NCBI GenBank assembly: GCA_949316495.1
Contig: OX439012.1
Location: forward strand, 27,104,935 to 27,168,934
Direction: 5' to 3'
DNA: 64,000 nucleotides
Origin: Amphiduros pacificus
Taxonomy: Eukaryota; Annelida; Polychaeta; Phyllodocida; Hesionidae
The notes below the pieces were generated by a model that was not told the DNA's origin, did not search any database, and saw only the letters and a list, made by a program, of their open reading frames with translations. Of the stretch, positions 31,801-41,309 are shown in pieces; within the stretch, counting starts at the first letter, position 1; the number at the start of each line of letters is the position of its first letter. The position numbers and the translations under genes were made by a program.

Positions 31801-34800
31801 AGCTTTCATGTCTACTTAGTTCCCCCAAGTGTGACACACCAGGTGGCAGCAGGGACTATTCAAGCAGGGAGAATTAGATTGTAACAAGTGATGACATTGT
31901 CCCTTTGTTTTCAGATCACATGTTTCACAAGCACCAGGTGGTGCCAGAGGGAAAATCAGTCATTTCATGTGAAATCTGCGGATATCAAACTGTCGACCAA
32001 AAGTACCTCACCACGCATCACGTCAAGAAAGTCCATGACAGTAAGTAAATCTGGTCTTGATCAAATGTCATTTTTAATATTGTTTAATAGACTTCTATGC
32101 AATGAGTTCTCATCGCCCTTTGATGCAATGCAATGCATTTCTCCAACCATGTTTAGAACAGCAGTGAGACTTAGATGGTGACAGGCAAGATGGTTTAGCA
32201 TGTTTTACTATGTTTACAGAGAGGTTAATGTATGTTGCTATGGTTACAGAGAAGTTAACATGTTGCTATGGTTACAGAGAAGTTAACCCATGTTGCTGTG
32301 GTTACAGAGAATTTAATGTGTGTTGCTATTGTTACAGAGAAGTTAATATGTGTTGCTGTGGTTACAAAGAAGTTAATGCGTAATGCTATGGATACAGAGA
32401 AGTTAACATGTGTTGCTATGGTTACAGAGAAGCGTGATAAAGTGAAGTGCGTGGAGTGTGGTGTATCCCTGTGGAGCACGAGTCTCAGATCCCACATGAA
32501 GATTCATGAGCATCCGGTACTGAAACCGTTCCACTGTTTCTATCCGGATTGCAGCTACAGCGGTCGCTTCCAGGTAACGGCTCATGTGTGGCATCTAATT
32601 TAGAATTCTCACTGCTTGGGTTTCAACGTTTGTGATCCACCAGGTGTCATATACAGTGCGTGCTAGGATACGTCTGTAGACATGACAGCTGATATGATGA
32701 CTACCATTCTGTATGCATTTTGTTATCTATATTTTGGCAACAAATGCACATACAGAACTTATATGGGAAGGTGTGATTTTATTTTACAGAGGAATCTTGG
32801 TCAACATTTACTGTCTTCTCATCTTCTGCTGGGAGAGAAGCCATATCAGTGTACACACTGTGCCTATAGATCAGGCATCTACGGCAATGTGACTAAACAT
32901 ATAGAGGTACAACACTGTGGTAAGTGAAGGCCTATAGATCAGGCATCTACGGCAATGTGACTAAACATATAGAGGTACAACACTGTGGTAAGTGAAGGCC
33001 TATAGATCAGGCATCTACGGCAACGTGACCAAACATATAGAGGTACAACACCGTGGTAAGTGAAGGCCTATAGATCAGGCATCTACGGCAATGTGACTAA
33101 ACATATAGAGGTACAACACCATGGTAAGTGAAGGCCTATAGATCAGGCATAATGGCAACGTGACTAAACATATAGAGGTACAACACCATGGTAAGTGAAG
33201 GCCTATAGATCAGGCATCTACGGCAATGTGACTAAACATATAGAGGTACAACACCATGGTAAGTGAAGGCCTATAGATCAGGCATCTACGGCAATGTGAC
33301 TAAACACATAGAGGTACAACACCGTGGTAAGTGAAGGCCTATAGATCAGGCATCTACGGCAATGTGACTAAACATATAGAGGTACAACACCGTGGTAAGT
33401 GAAGGCCTATAGATCAGGCATCTACGGCAATGTGACTAAACACATAGAGGTACAACACCGTGGTAAGTGAAGGCCTATAGATCAGGCATCTACGGCAATG
33501 TGACTAAACACATAGAGGTACAACACTGTGGTAAGTGAAGGCCTATAGATCAGGCATCTACGGCAATGTGACTAAACACATAGAGGTACAACACCGTGGT
33601 AAGTGAAGGCCTATAGATCAGGCATCTACGGCAATGTGACTAAACATATAGAGGTACAACACCATGGTAAGTGAAGGCCTATAGATCAGGCATCTACGGC
33701 AATGTGACTAAACACATAGAGGTACAACACCGTGGTAAGTGAAGGCCTATAGATCAGGCATCTACGGCAATGTGACTAAACATATAGAGGTACAACACCG
33801 TGGTAAGTGAAGGCCTATAGATCAGGCATATATGGCAATGTGACTAAACATATAGAGGTACAACACCATGGTAAGTGAAGGCCTATAGATCAGGCATATA
33901 TGGCAACGTGACTAAACATATAGAGGTACAACACCATGGTAAGTGAAGGCCTATAGATCAGGCATATATGGCAACGTGACCAAACACATAGAGGTACAAC
34001 ACCGTGGTAAGTGAAGGCCTATAGATCAGGCATCTACGGCAATGTGACTAAACATATAGAGGTACAACACCATGGTAAGTGAAGGCCTATTGATCAGGCA
34101 TATATGGCAACGTGACTAAACATATAGAGGTACAACACCATGGTAAGTGAAGGCCTATAGATCAGGCATATATGGCAACGTGACTAAACATATAGAGGTA
34201 CAACACCATGGTAAGTGAAGGCCTATAGATCAGGCATATATGGCAACGTGACCAAACACATAGAGGTACAACACCGTGGTAAGTGAAGGCCTATAGATCA
34301 GGCATATATGGCAACGTGACTAAACACATAGAGGTACAACACCATGGTAAGTGAAGGCCTATAGATCAGGCATATATGGCAACGTGACCAAACACATAGA
34401 GGTACAACACCGTGGTAAGTGAAGGCCTATAGATCAGGCATATATGGCAACGTGACTAAACATATAGAGGTACAACACCGTGGTAAGTGAAGGCCTATAG
34501 ATCAGGCATATATGGCAACATGACTAAACATATAGAGGTACAACACCATGGTAAGTGAAGGCCTATAGATCAGGCATATATGGCAATGTGACTAAACATA
34601 TAGAGGTACAACACTGTGGTAAGTGAAGGCCTATAGATCAGGCATATATGGTAACGTGACTAAACATATAGAGGTACAACACCGTGGTAAGTGAAGGCTT
34701 GTGGTAAGTGAAGGCTTCCATATAGAGGTACAACACCGTGGTAAGTGAAGGCCTATAGATCAGGCATATACGCCAAGGTGACCAAACATATAGAGGTATA

Positions 34801-35630
34801 ACACTGTGGTAAGTGAAGGCTTCATATGTAGAGGTGTAACGCTGAACAACGTCAGCATTACTAAAAAAAATAGATGAACAAGTATTACAGAAAAATTCTA
34901 ATAAATATCAATAATTAAGTTCAAAACGTGTTTGGAATGCTTTATATCTAATGCTTTAACACAACTTTAATAGGAATCTCCTTAGATTGACAGTCATCGC
35001 CTATTATTTCTATGAGGTTTTCCTGTTGTTTCTCATCAGGGATGGAGAGACTTGTCCATCAACTTTGGGAACCTCCAAACCAGAACGATGTGATACTCTA
35101 CATGACCAGTCACAAGGAGCATGATGTGAGGTGAGAAAAGGTGCAGTGGAAGGGTTGGCTAAAGAGTCAGATTGACTCTACCAGGATGGTACTCTGCTAA
35201 AAGTAGAGAAAGGGTTTCGCTTTTAAATGGGTCGAAGTGCAATCAGTTGCCAAGTTATTTATCCTAATGAAAACTATGAAAGGAAGTATCAAACAGGAAG
35301 TGTCAAACAAGAAGTCTCAAACAGGAAGTCTCAAACAGGAAGTGCACTTTCCTATTTAGTAATTCATATTTGACACTTTGACAATTTGGCATTTTGCTTC
35401 CATATCATGTCTATCAGCATTACTATCCTCTTTTGGTCTTTCTGGATGCATGCATGAATATTTTAAATCTATCCCTACATATGTCCTTTTGCTAAAAATA
35501 AAGTTTCTTAATAACGAAAAGTAAACTTATTTAATTGTGTTTTTTCTCTTTTTATTAAAGATCCTTTGAAGAATTCATGGCTGATGCATTGGAGAGAAGA
35601 GAAAATCAGCAGTCAACGAGTGTGACATAA
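27525..35630 (+). CDS. BTB/POZ-C2H2 zinc-finger protein with three N-terminal modules (paralogue 1)
   Basis: Eight coding exons: 27525-28881, 28988-30797, 31284-31468, 31915-32040, 32428-32573, 32790-32919, 35040-35130, 35561-35630. Total 3,915 nt, 1,304 residues. Three ~98-residue modules (about 10-106, 172-270, 322-420) each end in a G(I/V)xW strand. Then come a V-K-Q-E-P SUMO-type site, a BTB domain (about 470-580), PENATELDE-type acidic repeats, a basic KRKRKR/TKRRK patch (likely nuclear localisation) and 17 C2H2-type fingers, four of them completed across introns. Family knowledge suggests a nuclear sequence-specific regulator that dimerises through BTB; targets are unknown. Modules ahead of the BTB are unusual, since BTB-ZF proteins normally begin with the BTB. 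The start is the first ATG of the open frame; non-coding 5' exons may exist. The tandem paralogue at 39254-52206 supports the model. Confidence 0.9.
28988..30797 (+). CDS. Paralogue 1 exon 2: BTB domain, acidic repeats, fingers 1-10 and start of 11
   Basis: Intron 28882-28987 is only 106 bp. BTB hallmarks are DLLSNINNLWVKDICCDIDL, VKGHRVILAAGSSYF and VFGFLYGNTL. Fingers follow the basic patch, for example CFVCHDQF...H...H and CIICQARF...H...H. Finger 7 has the wider YCEETDC spacing. The last finger (CHICGKTFKNV) is cut by the intron. Donor GTAAGT, phase 2. Confidence 0.92.
29401..29700 (+). repeat. Coding 30-bp repeat (acidic decapeptide)
   Basis: Tandem in-frame units coding variants of ENATELDESP between BTB and zinc fingers. 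Paralogue 2 lacks this repeat at the same position, so it arose or expanded after duplication. Confidence 0.9.
30984..31150 (+). other. Intron segment conserved between the two paralogues
   Basis: Shares TAGCTATCACTAAGTT and a later GGATTTAAAGATCATTTATG with intron 2 of paralogue 2 (44222-44340), in the same order. Consistent with retained homology after duplication. A partial similarity near 60120-60160 leaves open that part of it is a dispersed repeat. Confidence 0.55.
31284..31468 (+). CDS. Paralogue 1 exon 3: fingers 11 (end), 12 and 13 (start)
   Basis: 185 nt, identical in length and phase to 45614-45798. Completes finger 11 as a C2HC type (HSFKGHYEWCG), encodes MCSYCGKKFNQKERLNRHEQ and starts YQCEQCPYANDYYPHFE. 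Donor GTAAGT, amplified downstream. Confidence 0.92.
31450..31690 (+). repeat. 56-bp repeat of exon 3 end plus donor
   Basis: About 4.3 units. Each carries the exon end CTACCCACACTTTGAGA and the donor GTAAGTACC. Later copies are potential decoy donors. Confidence 0.92.
31836..31854 (+). promoter_or_regulatory. CTCF-like motif in intron 3
   Basis: ACACCAGGTGGCAGCAGGG matches the CTCF core well. Motif only; a chance match cannot be excluded. Confidence 0.35.
31915..32040 (+). CDS. Paralogue 1 exon 4: end of finger 13, finger 14
   Basis: 126 nt. Supplies NHMFHKH to close finger 13 and encodes SCEICGYQTVDQKYLTTHHV then KKVHD. Phase 1 in and out. Confidence 0.92.
32215..32430 (+). repeat. 28/30-bp repeat of the exon 5 acceptor
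   Basis: Seven units of AGTTAACATGTGTTGCTATG plus GTTACAG. AG positions end at 32249, 32277, 32307, 32337, 32397 and 32427 (the unit at 32367 has lost its AG). From 32278 the sequence is open in the exon 5 frame, coding decapeptides like EKLTCVAMVT. Confidence 0.93.
32428..32573 (+). CDS. Paralogue 1 exon 5: finger 15 and start of 16
   Basis: 146 nt, phase 1 in, phase 0 out. Encodes KCVECGVSLWSTSLRSHMKI then HCFYPDCSYSGRFQ, whose histidines come from exon 6. Chosen over upstream acceptors because the matching exon of paralogue 2 starts at the same codon. Confidence 0.88.
32790..32919 (+). CDS. Paralogue 1 exon 6: end of finger 16, finger 17
   Basis: 130 nt, as in paralogue 2. Encodes RNLGQHLLSSHLLLGEKPYQ then CTHCAYRSGIYGNVTKHIEV. 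It contains the canonical GEKPYQC linker. Past the first donor the frame hits TGA at 32924, so using any downstream copy of the donor would end the protein. Confidence 0.92.
32863..34820 (+). repeat. 68-bp array of exon 6 end plus donor, about 27 copies
   Basis: Unit = last 57 nt of exon 6 (CCTATAGATCAGGCATCTAC to CAACACYGTG) plus the first 11 nt of the intron (GTAAGTGAAGG). Nearly every copy keeps an intact GTGGTAAGTGA donor. Two sequence classes (GGCATCTACGGC and GGCATATATGGC) are spatially clustered. The last copies near 34690-34820 are degenerate. Confidence 0.96.
35040..35130 (+). CDS. Paralogue 1 exon 7: C-terminal linker
   Basis: 91 nt, same length and phases as 51398-51488. Encodes GMERLVHQLWEPPNQNDVIL then YMTSHKEHDV. 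No known domain recognised; RLxxQLWExP is shared by both paralogues. Confidence 0.88.
35279..35342 (+). repeat. ~14-bp tandem repeat
   Basis: About five units of AAGTCTCAAACAGG in the last intron of paralogue 1. Confidence 0.8.
35561..35630 (+). CDS. Paralogue 1 exon 8: C-terminus
   Basis: 70 nt encoding SFEEFMADALERRENQQSTS then VT and TAA. SxEEF is shared with paralogue 2. Acceptor TTATTAAAG. Confidence 0.88.
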
Positions 35631-35744
35631 CTTCCTGTCACTGGCATGGTTGACCTGATTACCCACGACCTCTCCAGGCTGACTGTCCCAGTTAACTGCT
35701 TGATTGACCTCATTATGACACAATTATCAGTAAAGGTGTCATGG

Positions 35745-36093
35745 GCAACAACAGAGCTGCAGATGACAACAGAGCTGCGGATGACAACAGAGCTGTGGAT
35801 GACAACAGAGCTGCGGATGACAACAGAGCTGTGGATGACAACAGAGCTGCAGATGACAACAGAGCTGCGGATGACAACAGAGCTGTGGATGACAACAGAG
35901 CTGTAGACGACAACACAGCTGTGGAGCTAATCAGTTGATTACCAATGTTTATCACACCATTTGACCTTGTTGGCACATGCAGGGGTCAGAGAATGACCTG
36001 ATGTGAATATTTTTGAAAGACAGATATAATTTAAAGGCTTTGAAAATGGAACCACAGCTCTGTTGTTGTCTGCATGTTATTTGTTGTCAACTA
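35745..36093 (-). mobile_element. MITE copy with one end expanded into an 18-bp array
   Basis: In the 3' UTR region of paralogue 1. The core 35932-36053 is the reverse complement of the core of the MITE at 38124-38337 (shared TGTTTATCACACCATTTG and AGGCTTTGAAAATGGAACC). The right terminus 36054-36093 matches that element's terminal repeat and ends at a TA. In place of a simple left terminus there are about ten 18-bp units (GATGACAACAGAGCTGYG) derived from the inner part of the terminal repeat. Confidence 0.85.
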
Positions 36094-36387
36094 TATTCAT
36101 GCGCAGTCAGAGTGATATAAACATTCAGAAAGTGATCAAATAGATATGTGCACTGTGTTATTCTTGAGACTTGCATGGACTATTTTTGCACTCTTTGATA
36201 TAAATAATATATATTAACATTTTTTTATATACATTATTCCTTAAAGACCAACATAACTCCCATTTCAAACTCCAGACCATAAAATTCTTGTAACTTGCCA
36301 CGAATTCTCTCCCTGTCAAAAAGACTGTTATTTGTCAGAGGTGTAAAGGCAATAATACTTGTCATAACTAGAGTTTGAAACGGCAAG

Positions 36388-36465
36388 GTGACCTTGATAA
36401 AGGCGACCTTGATAAAGGTGACCTTGATAAAGGCGACCTTGATAAAGGTGACCTTGATAAAGATG
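36388..36465 (+). repeat. 15-bp tandem repeat
   Basis: About five units of GGYGACCTTGATAAA; the last is degenerate. Confidence 0.9.
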
Positions 36466-36786
36466 ACCTATACAATGTTTATATAATGTTGATAAGTATA
36501 CATATATTCTGTGATTTATTTAACCACAGATTTATAGTAATTTTCTATAAATGAAAATCATGTTTCTGATTGGCTGGTACTACTTAAATTCCATTGACAA
36601 GATGGCTGTCACCAGCAAAAATGATCACAAATTCAGTATAATTAAGAACAATTAAAGTATTAAAAGAATATCTCAAAATCTTCATTTCATTTCTTATATT
36701 TGATGATATTTTTAGATGTTTAATATATATTATGTCAGGGTTTCCTTCTCCCTTTAGATGTTATGGAATTCAAATATTATTTTCTT

Positions 36787-36792
36787 AATAAA
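36787..36792 (+). terminator. Candidate polyadenylation signal, paralogue 1
   Basis: AATAAA about 1.16 kb past the stop; another lies at 36863. Not distinguishable from sequence alone. Confidence 0.3.
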
Positions 36793-36887
36793 TTTTATAT
36801 TAAAAGGTGTTTTATTAGTTTTATTTAATGAGGATCAAGAAAAATGTTACATTCAAGGAAATAATAAAAGTGTGCATAAATTACATG

Positions 36888-37112
36888 GAAATTGAATAAA
36901 GAATTACAATACAATTTATCATATGAGCTAAGGCATGTGCCTGTAGGTCATTCTGTCATCCTTGTAAATCTTTGACTGGGTGTGTTGTCATGTCAAGGAC
37001 ATGTGACATGACAATCCATGGAGGCAACATTATGTCTACCATAAGTAGGTCCCATCATGATATGACTGAAACATAGTTGAAAGTGATTTAAAAACCGCAA
37101 ACAAACAAATCC
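36888..37112 (+). mobile_element. tRNA-derived SINE, diverged 5'-truncated copy
   Basis: Matches the SINE body at 57936-58253: CCTTGTAAATCT, GTTGTCATGTCAAGGAC, GTGACATGACAAT, TTGAAAGTGAT and a CAAACAAACAAA tail. More diverged than the copies at 23187 and 57936, hence older. The tRNA head is not visible. Confidence 0.82.
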
Positions 37113-37176
37113 CTCACTGCTTTATGTTTACCCACTGCTCTGATTATTAAACTGTGTGACTTTCTTTTTAACAGAA

Positions 37177-37196
37177 GCTACACTAGGTGGCACTCC
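37177..37196 (+). promoter_or_regulatory. CTCF-like motif
   Basis: GCTACACTAGGTGGCACTCC on + fits the CTCF core. It lies 0.2 kb before the element at 37391, in the same orientation. Confidence 0.4.
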
Positions 37197-37390
37197 AGGA
37201 TAAAGTTCATCATCATCAGATATTACCTTTGCTGCGGAGTCAGCTGTATCATTTTCTTAGATATTGATATGGAATCCAATTAAAGATCACTCTCCCATTA
37301 AGGCATTGTTGTTTTTTTTAATTTTTATTATTATATTTGTCTATAGTGCTCAATGCACTAACATAAATCCTCCCTGCCCATTCATATTTT

Positions 37391-37438
37391 CTGCCACCAG
37401 AGGGCGACCTGGAGAGTGCCTGTGGTTGACAGTGTGTA
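37391..37438 (+). promoter_or_regulatory. Dispersed ~60-bp CTCF-like element
   Basis: CTGCCACCAGAGGGCGACC followed about 20 bp later by TGGTTGACAGTGTG. Same layout as 62485-62540 and, on the other strand, 24786 and 52662. Confidence 0.5.
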
Positions 37439-37539
37439 TTTATTTCTCGGATCTTAACGACAGTAGAAAAGTATTTTGAATTTCCTTTCATTTGAGATAA
37501 GCAAATTATTTTTGTGATAATTTAAACTCGATATGGGCT

Positions 37540-37748
37540 GAGCAGATGCAAGATGAGCTACCAGCAGGGCTGCATTCCCCCAGTTGCACGTCACACCCTG
37601 GGAAGCTGTTATGACTCACCTCGCCTGGCCTCCTATCGCTCAACCTATGCATCGCGCGATAGGCTACCAGTCAATCCGCTTCTGCGATCTCCAATGTTTT
37701 CTTTTTACAGACAGACACCTTTGGGATTTGGTCAACTCCAACAATGAA
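37540..37748 (+). promoter_or_regulatory. Candidate promoter/5' UTR exon of paralogue 2
   Basis: A GC-richer patch in AT-rich DNA that ends in a strong donor, AACTGTAAGTATC (GT at 37749). It could splice to the acceptor TTTTTTTCAG at about 38991-39000, upstream of the paralogue 2 ATG. It contains an 8-bp inverted repeat, CCTATCGC/GCGATAGG. The 64-codon ORF here looks incidental. Confidence 0.3.
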
Positions 37749-38123
37749 CTGTAAGTATCAGCTACTATTCTAATTTTTCGGAAACCTGGATAGAATATTT
37801 AGTCTATTTTTTGTACACATGAAAAGGGGCATGGTCACAGCTGATAAAGTTTATCGAGTTCAACATCTCATTTTTACAGCTCTCATCAAAAGTCTGTGGA
37901 ATAATTCAATGACACTTCCTGAGTCAAGTTTTTGTAGTGCATGTAAATTTCCTAAATGATTGGTAGGATATATGAGTGTAAACAAAAATACATATGTAAT
38001 TTTAACACAAAGAGTAACTTAAGTTGATTACTCTCAGTCTAAATAAGCAGGATGTTAATGTTGTTGCATTTTTGGGGATTACATACATTTAGGGCTAATA
38101 CACATAGGATTTGTACACTTATA

Positions 38124-38337
38124 CAGCCGACGACAACTGACCTGCGGACGACAACAGAGCTGCGGTTCCATTTTCAAAGCCTATAAATTACCCCGTACTC
38201 TTGAAAATATTCACATCATGCCATTCTCTGACACCGGCATGTGCCCACAAGGCCAAATGGTGTGATAAACATCGATAATCATTCGATAAACTGAAACGCA
38301 GCTCTGTTGTCGTCCGTGGGTCAGTTGTCGTCGGCTA
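38124..38337 (+). mobile_element. MITE with ~41-bp terminal inverted repeats, TA target
   Basis: Left end CAGCCGACGACAACTGACC and the inverted right end TAGCCGACGACAACTGACC continue for 41 bp with three mismatches. Flanks are TA (38122-38123 and 38338-38339), as for Tc1/mariner-type insertions. It has no ORF. The inner half of each terminus contains CGGACGACAACAGAGCTG, the 18-bp unit amplified at 35745 and 25363. Confidence 0.88.
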
Positions 38338-38640
38338 TAACTTTGGCTGATAAATTGGATATTATCAATGGGGCTAAAGAACTGGGTGACATCATTGATT
38401 GAGAATGAATAATGTTGAGTTTTAACAAGCTTCATGATGTAAGTTATGTGAATGAGTCACTTTTATAGTGCGATATGCCACTATGACTCCTAGTGAATGT
38501 TTGGCAAGAATGCTGCCTCCTGCAGGCCCCTTCCTGGCTTGCCAAGTCTGGATAGTTGGTTGACATCAGGGAATTAAATGTCCATACCTTGAGTAGGAAA
38601 CATACATGTACAATATCTTTTGTCTGATATCAGATCTTGC

Positions 38641-38690
38641 ACTCTTGGCGTGGATGCCATTTGGTTTTGCCAAGTAAACTTATAGATAGA
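38641..38690 (+). repeat. Short dispersed hairpin repeat (copy 1)
   Basis: CTTGGC and GCCAAG arms around GATGCCATTTGGTTTT, then GTAAACTTATAGATAGAT. The second copy is at 50416-50470. Resembles the conserved 3' end of a small retroelement, but the family was not identified. Confidence 0.6.
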
Positions 38691-39253
38691 TCATTGATAC
38701 CATCTTAATGAATCATGAACTTTTGACCCCAGTATGTTGACCATATGGAATAACCTTTGTTATATAATATTTTTTAAAAAGAATGCAGATAGATGAGTCC
38801 GGAGGGAAAAAAAACTGATTAGTCTGGCCAATCAACAACATTTAAATAGGGTAGTCCATCAGGGTTAAAGTCAGGGTTAAAATTAGTGGCACAATGCGTG
38901 AAAAATATGTTATGTTGTTTCAAAACAGCAGGATTACTGACATTAATGTCATGATTTCAATGCTACACAATCATAATATTATTTTTTCTTCTTTTTTTTC
39001 AGAGGATGCTGAGGCCAAGCTACAATATCTTCTTTTCTGATAATGCCTCCTGTTTTGAAATATCACATAACAGAAAAGGAATATATTTCTATATATAAAT
39101 TCTAAAATTATCATTTCTACTAGGGAATATTTATGAATATTTCTGATTATCATTGCCAGCATAAACATAGACATTTTTTATTGAATACAAAATTCCTTTT
39201 CAAAAGATTCCATATTTTGCTATATTACAAAGTATTTTGACTAAGAAGCCGTA

Positions 39254-41309
39254 ATGGGAGAACACCAGGTGGAAGCACTGGTCTATTATGACCTTAATAT
39301 TCACAAAAAACCTAAAAACAAATCAAGAAACTATTTCAAAAGAATATTTGACATGACAAGCATAGAAAACCTTCAATATGATATCAAAAAAACTATCTCC
39401 AAGAATGAAGGAATTCCAGAAGACATTATAGCTATTGAAGAGATGATTCACTATAGAAACAAAAAGGGGCAGAAATTGCTTGAACAGAGCAGCGATATTT
39501 TGCTGGTTCTAGCCGGATACAAGTCCAATGCTACGCCAGTCAAGCTGGGAGTGGTATGGTCGACGTCTGAAGCAACTCAACATGGTCTGCTTAGGGGCCA
39601 GAATGAACGTTTTATCAACATCGCTCCCGAGACAGAAGGTCAAGATTGGGAAACCACAGCGGCGGATGTCAAGCAAGAGGTCACGTTTGACATTAGCAAG
39701 GAGAGCTTACACGATGCTGATGACAACGACATGGACCTTAACCACACCGTCGAGGTGCAAGTGTTTGACGGGATCAAAGAAGATTCCAAGAAGCTAGCGG
39801 ACAAGAACCGGTTCTTCTTTGGAAGAGTCAACTCGACCAGCATGGAGAGTCTCAAGGCAAGCATCGGGGAACTGATCTCGTGCCAGACGGGAGTCGGAGC
39901 AGACGTCGTGGACATCGCTGAGATATACCTGTACGCTCCGAGGAAGGCGCCGCAGCCTGTACTCAACAACTTCGACGCAATGAAGATCTCTGCTTCCTAC
40001 AATGCCAAACCCACTCCCGTCAGGCTAGGGGTCAATTGGTGCATTTTGCAATCTGGGTCAGAATCTGAACAAAAATCGGGTGAAAATTCTGATGCTGCTA
40101 TGCAGGCTTCTCGTGATAAAAGTTCCTCAGAATCAGAAGAGTCAGTTGATGGAAATGAAGATGAAAATGTCGACGTTGATAAGGAGAAGTATAAAATCAT
40201 CATATTTGATGATTTAGATGAAAGAAAGCATCCAAAAAACTACCAGAGAAGTTGGACTGGAAATGTTTGCTTAACCAATCTTGACAGCCTCCGATCAGAT
40301 GTGAGTGAAATAATTGCCGTGAACAGAGGAATTCCTTCATGTTCAGTTGAAACAAGAGAAATATATTTCTATAATGCACCCGTAAACCCTCCACACCAGG
40401 TAGTGAACACAATTGACGTCCTGCGTGCCTTAGCCCAACATAAAGTGAAAAATATCGTCCAGTTTGGAGTAATCTGGGACCTGATTGATCCAGAGAACCT
40501 GTTAGATTCTATATCAGAAGAGAACGATGTTGGCATGAGCTCGGACGATGAAAAAACATCTTCAGAAAAAACAGATAAGATAGAGAAAAATGGAGCTTCA
40601 GATTTTGTTTCGCTTAAGAAGAGTTTGTTTGGTCAGGAGGGACAAATGTCAGATATGTATATTCCTGGTGTTGAGGATGAAGATGTCGTGGATATTATAG
40701 TTTATGAGAATTTAAGCAAGTCAAAAAGGCCACAAGATGTCGGGCAGTACTTCACTGGCAAGGCAAGAATGACAAATCTTCAAATGTTTAGAGTTGATTT
40801 GAGGCGTCTCATTTCACACGAAATTGGCACGGCAGTAGAACATGTGCAAGTGGATGAAATTTATCACTATGCAAACAGAAAACCTGCAAAATTAATCACA
40901 CAGGAATGTGAACTGATCAGAATACTATCAAATTATCGCTTTGCTTTTGAGGAGTTGAGATTTGGAGTTTTATGGAAGCAAAGTGTTAACTCATCTGAGA
41001 GGAATACCAAGGATGGAGAGAGAGAAAATATGGAGGCACCTGGTAGTGATTATACCAGAGATGCAGAGAAACCTGGCATTAATGACATCAAAGATACTGA
41101 AAAACCAGTCCTCAGTGATAACAGACATATAGAGAAGCTGGGACTGAGAAATACCAGAGAAATAGAGACTCCAGGTTCCAGTTATACCAGAGATGTAGAG
41201 ACAGCAAGCATTCATTTCATGAGAGACGAGCAGACAGTCGATATTAATACCTTTGGAGGAGACGAATATCTTAGTAAACAGCAACAGGAGGTCATCTCTA
41301 TAAAACAAG
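39254..41309 (+). CDS. Paralogue 2 exon 1: four N-terminal modules
   Basis: Encodes residues 1-685. Module ends: VKLGVVWST, VRLGVNWCI, VQFGVIWDL, LRFGVLWKQ. Linkers are acidic/Ser-rich (SSESEESVDGNEDENVDVDK). A second V-K-Q-E lies at about 139-142. Donor GTGAGT, phase 1. Confidence 0.9.

Noticed and set aside
32863-34820. CRISPR-like or centromeric satellite reading of the regular array
   Set aside because: Units are contiguous exon-plus-donor copies without unique spacers, in an animal gene; not a CRISPR array.
37553-37747. A 64-codon ORF (MSYQQGC...) as a small protein gene
   Set aside because: No family resemblance; the segment is better explained as a GC-richer promoter or 5' UTR exon ending in a splice donor.
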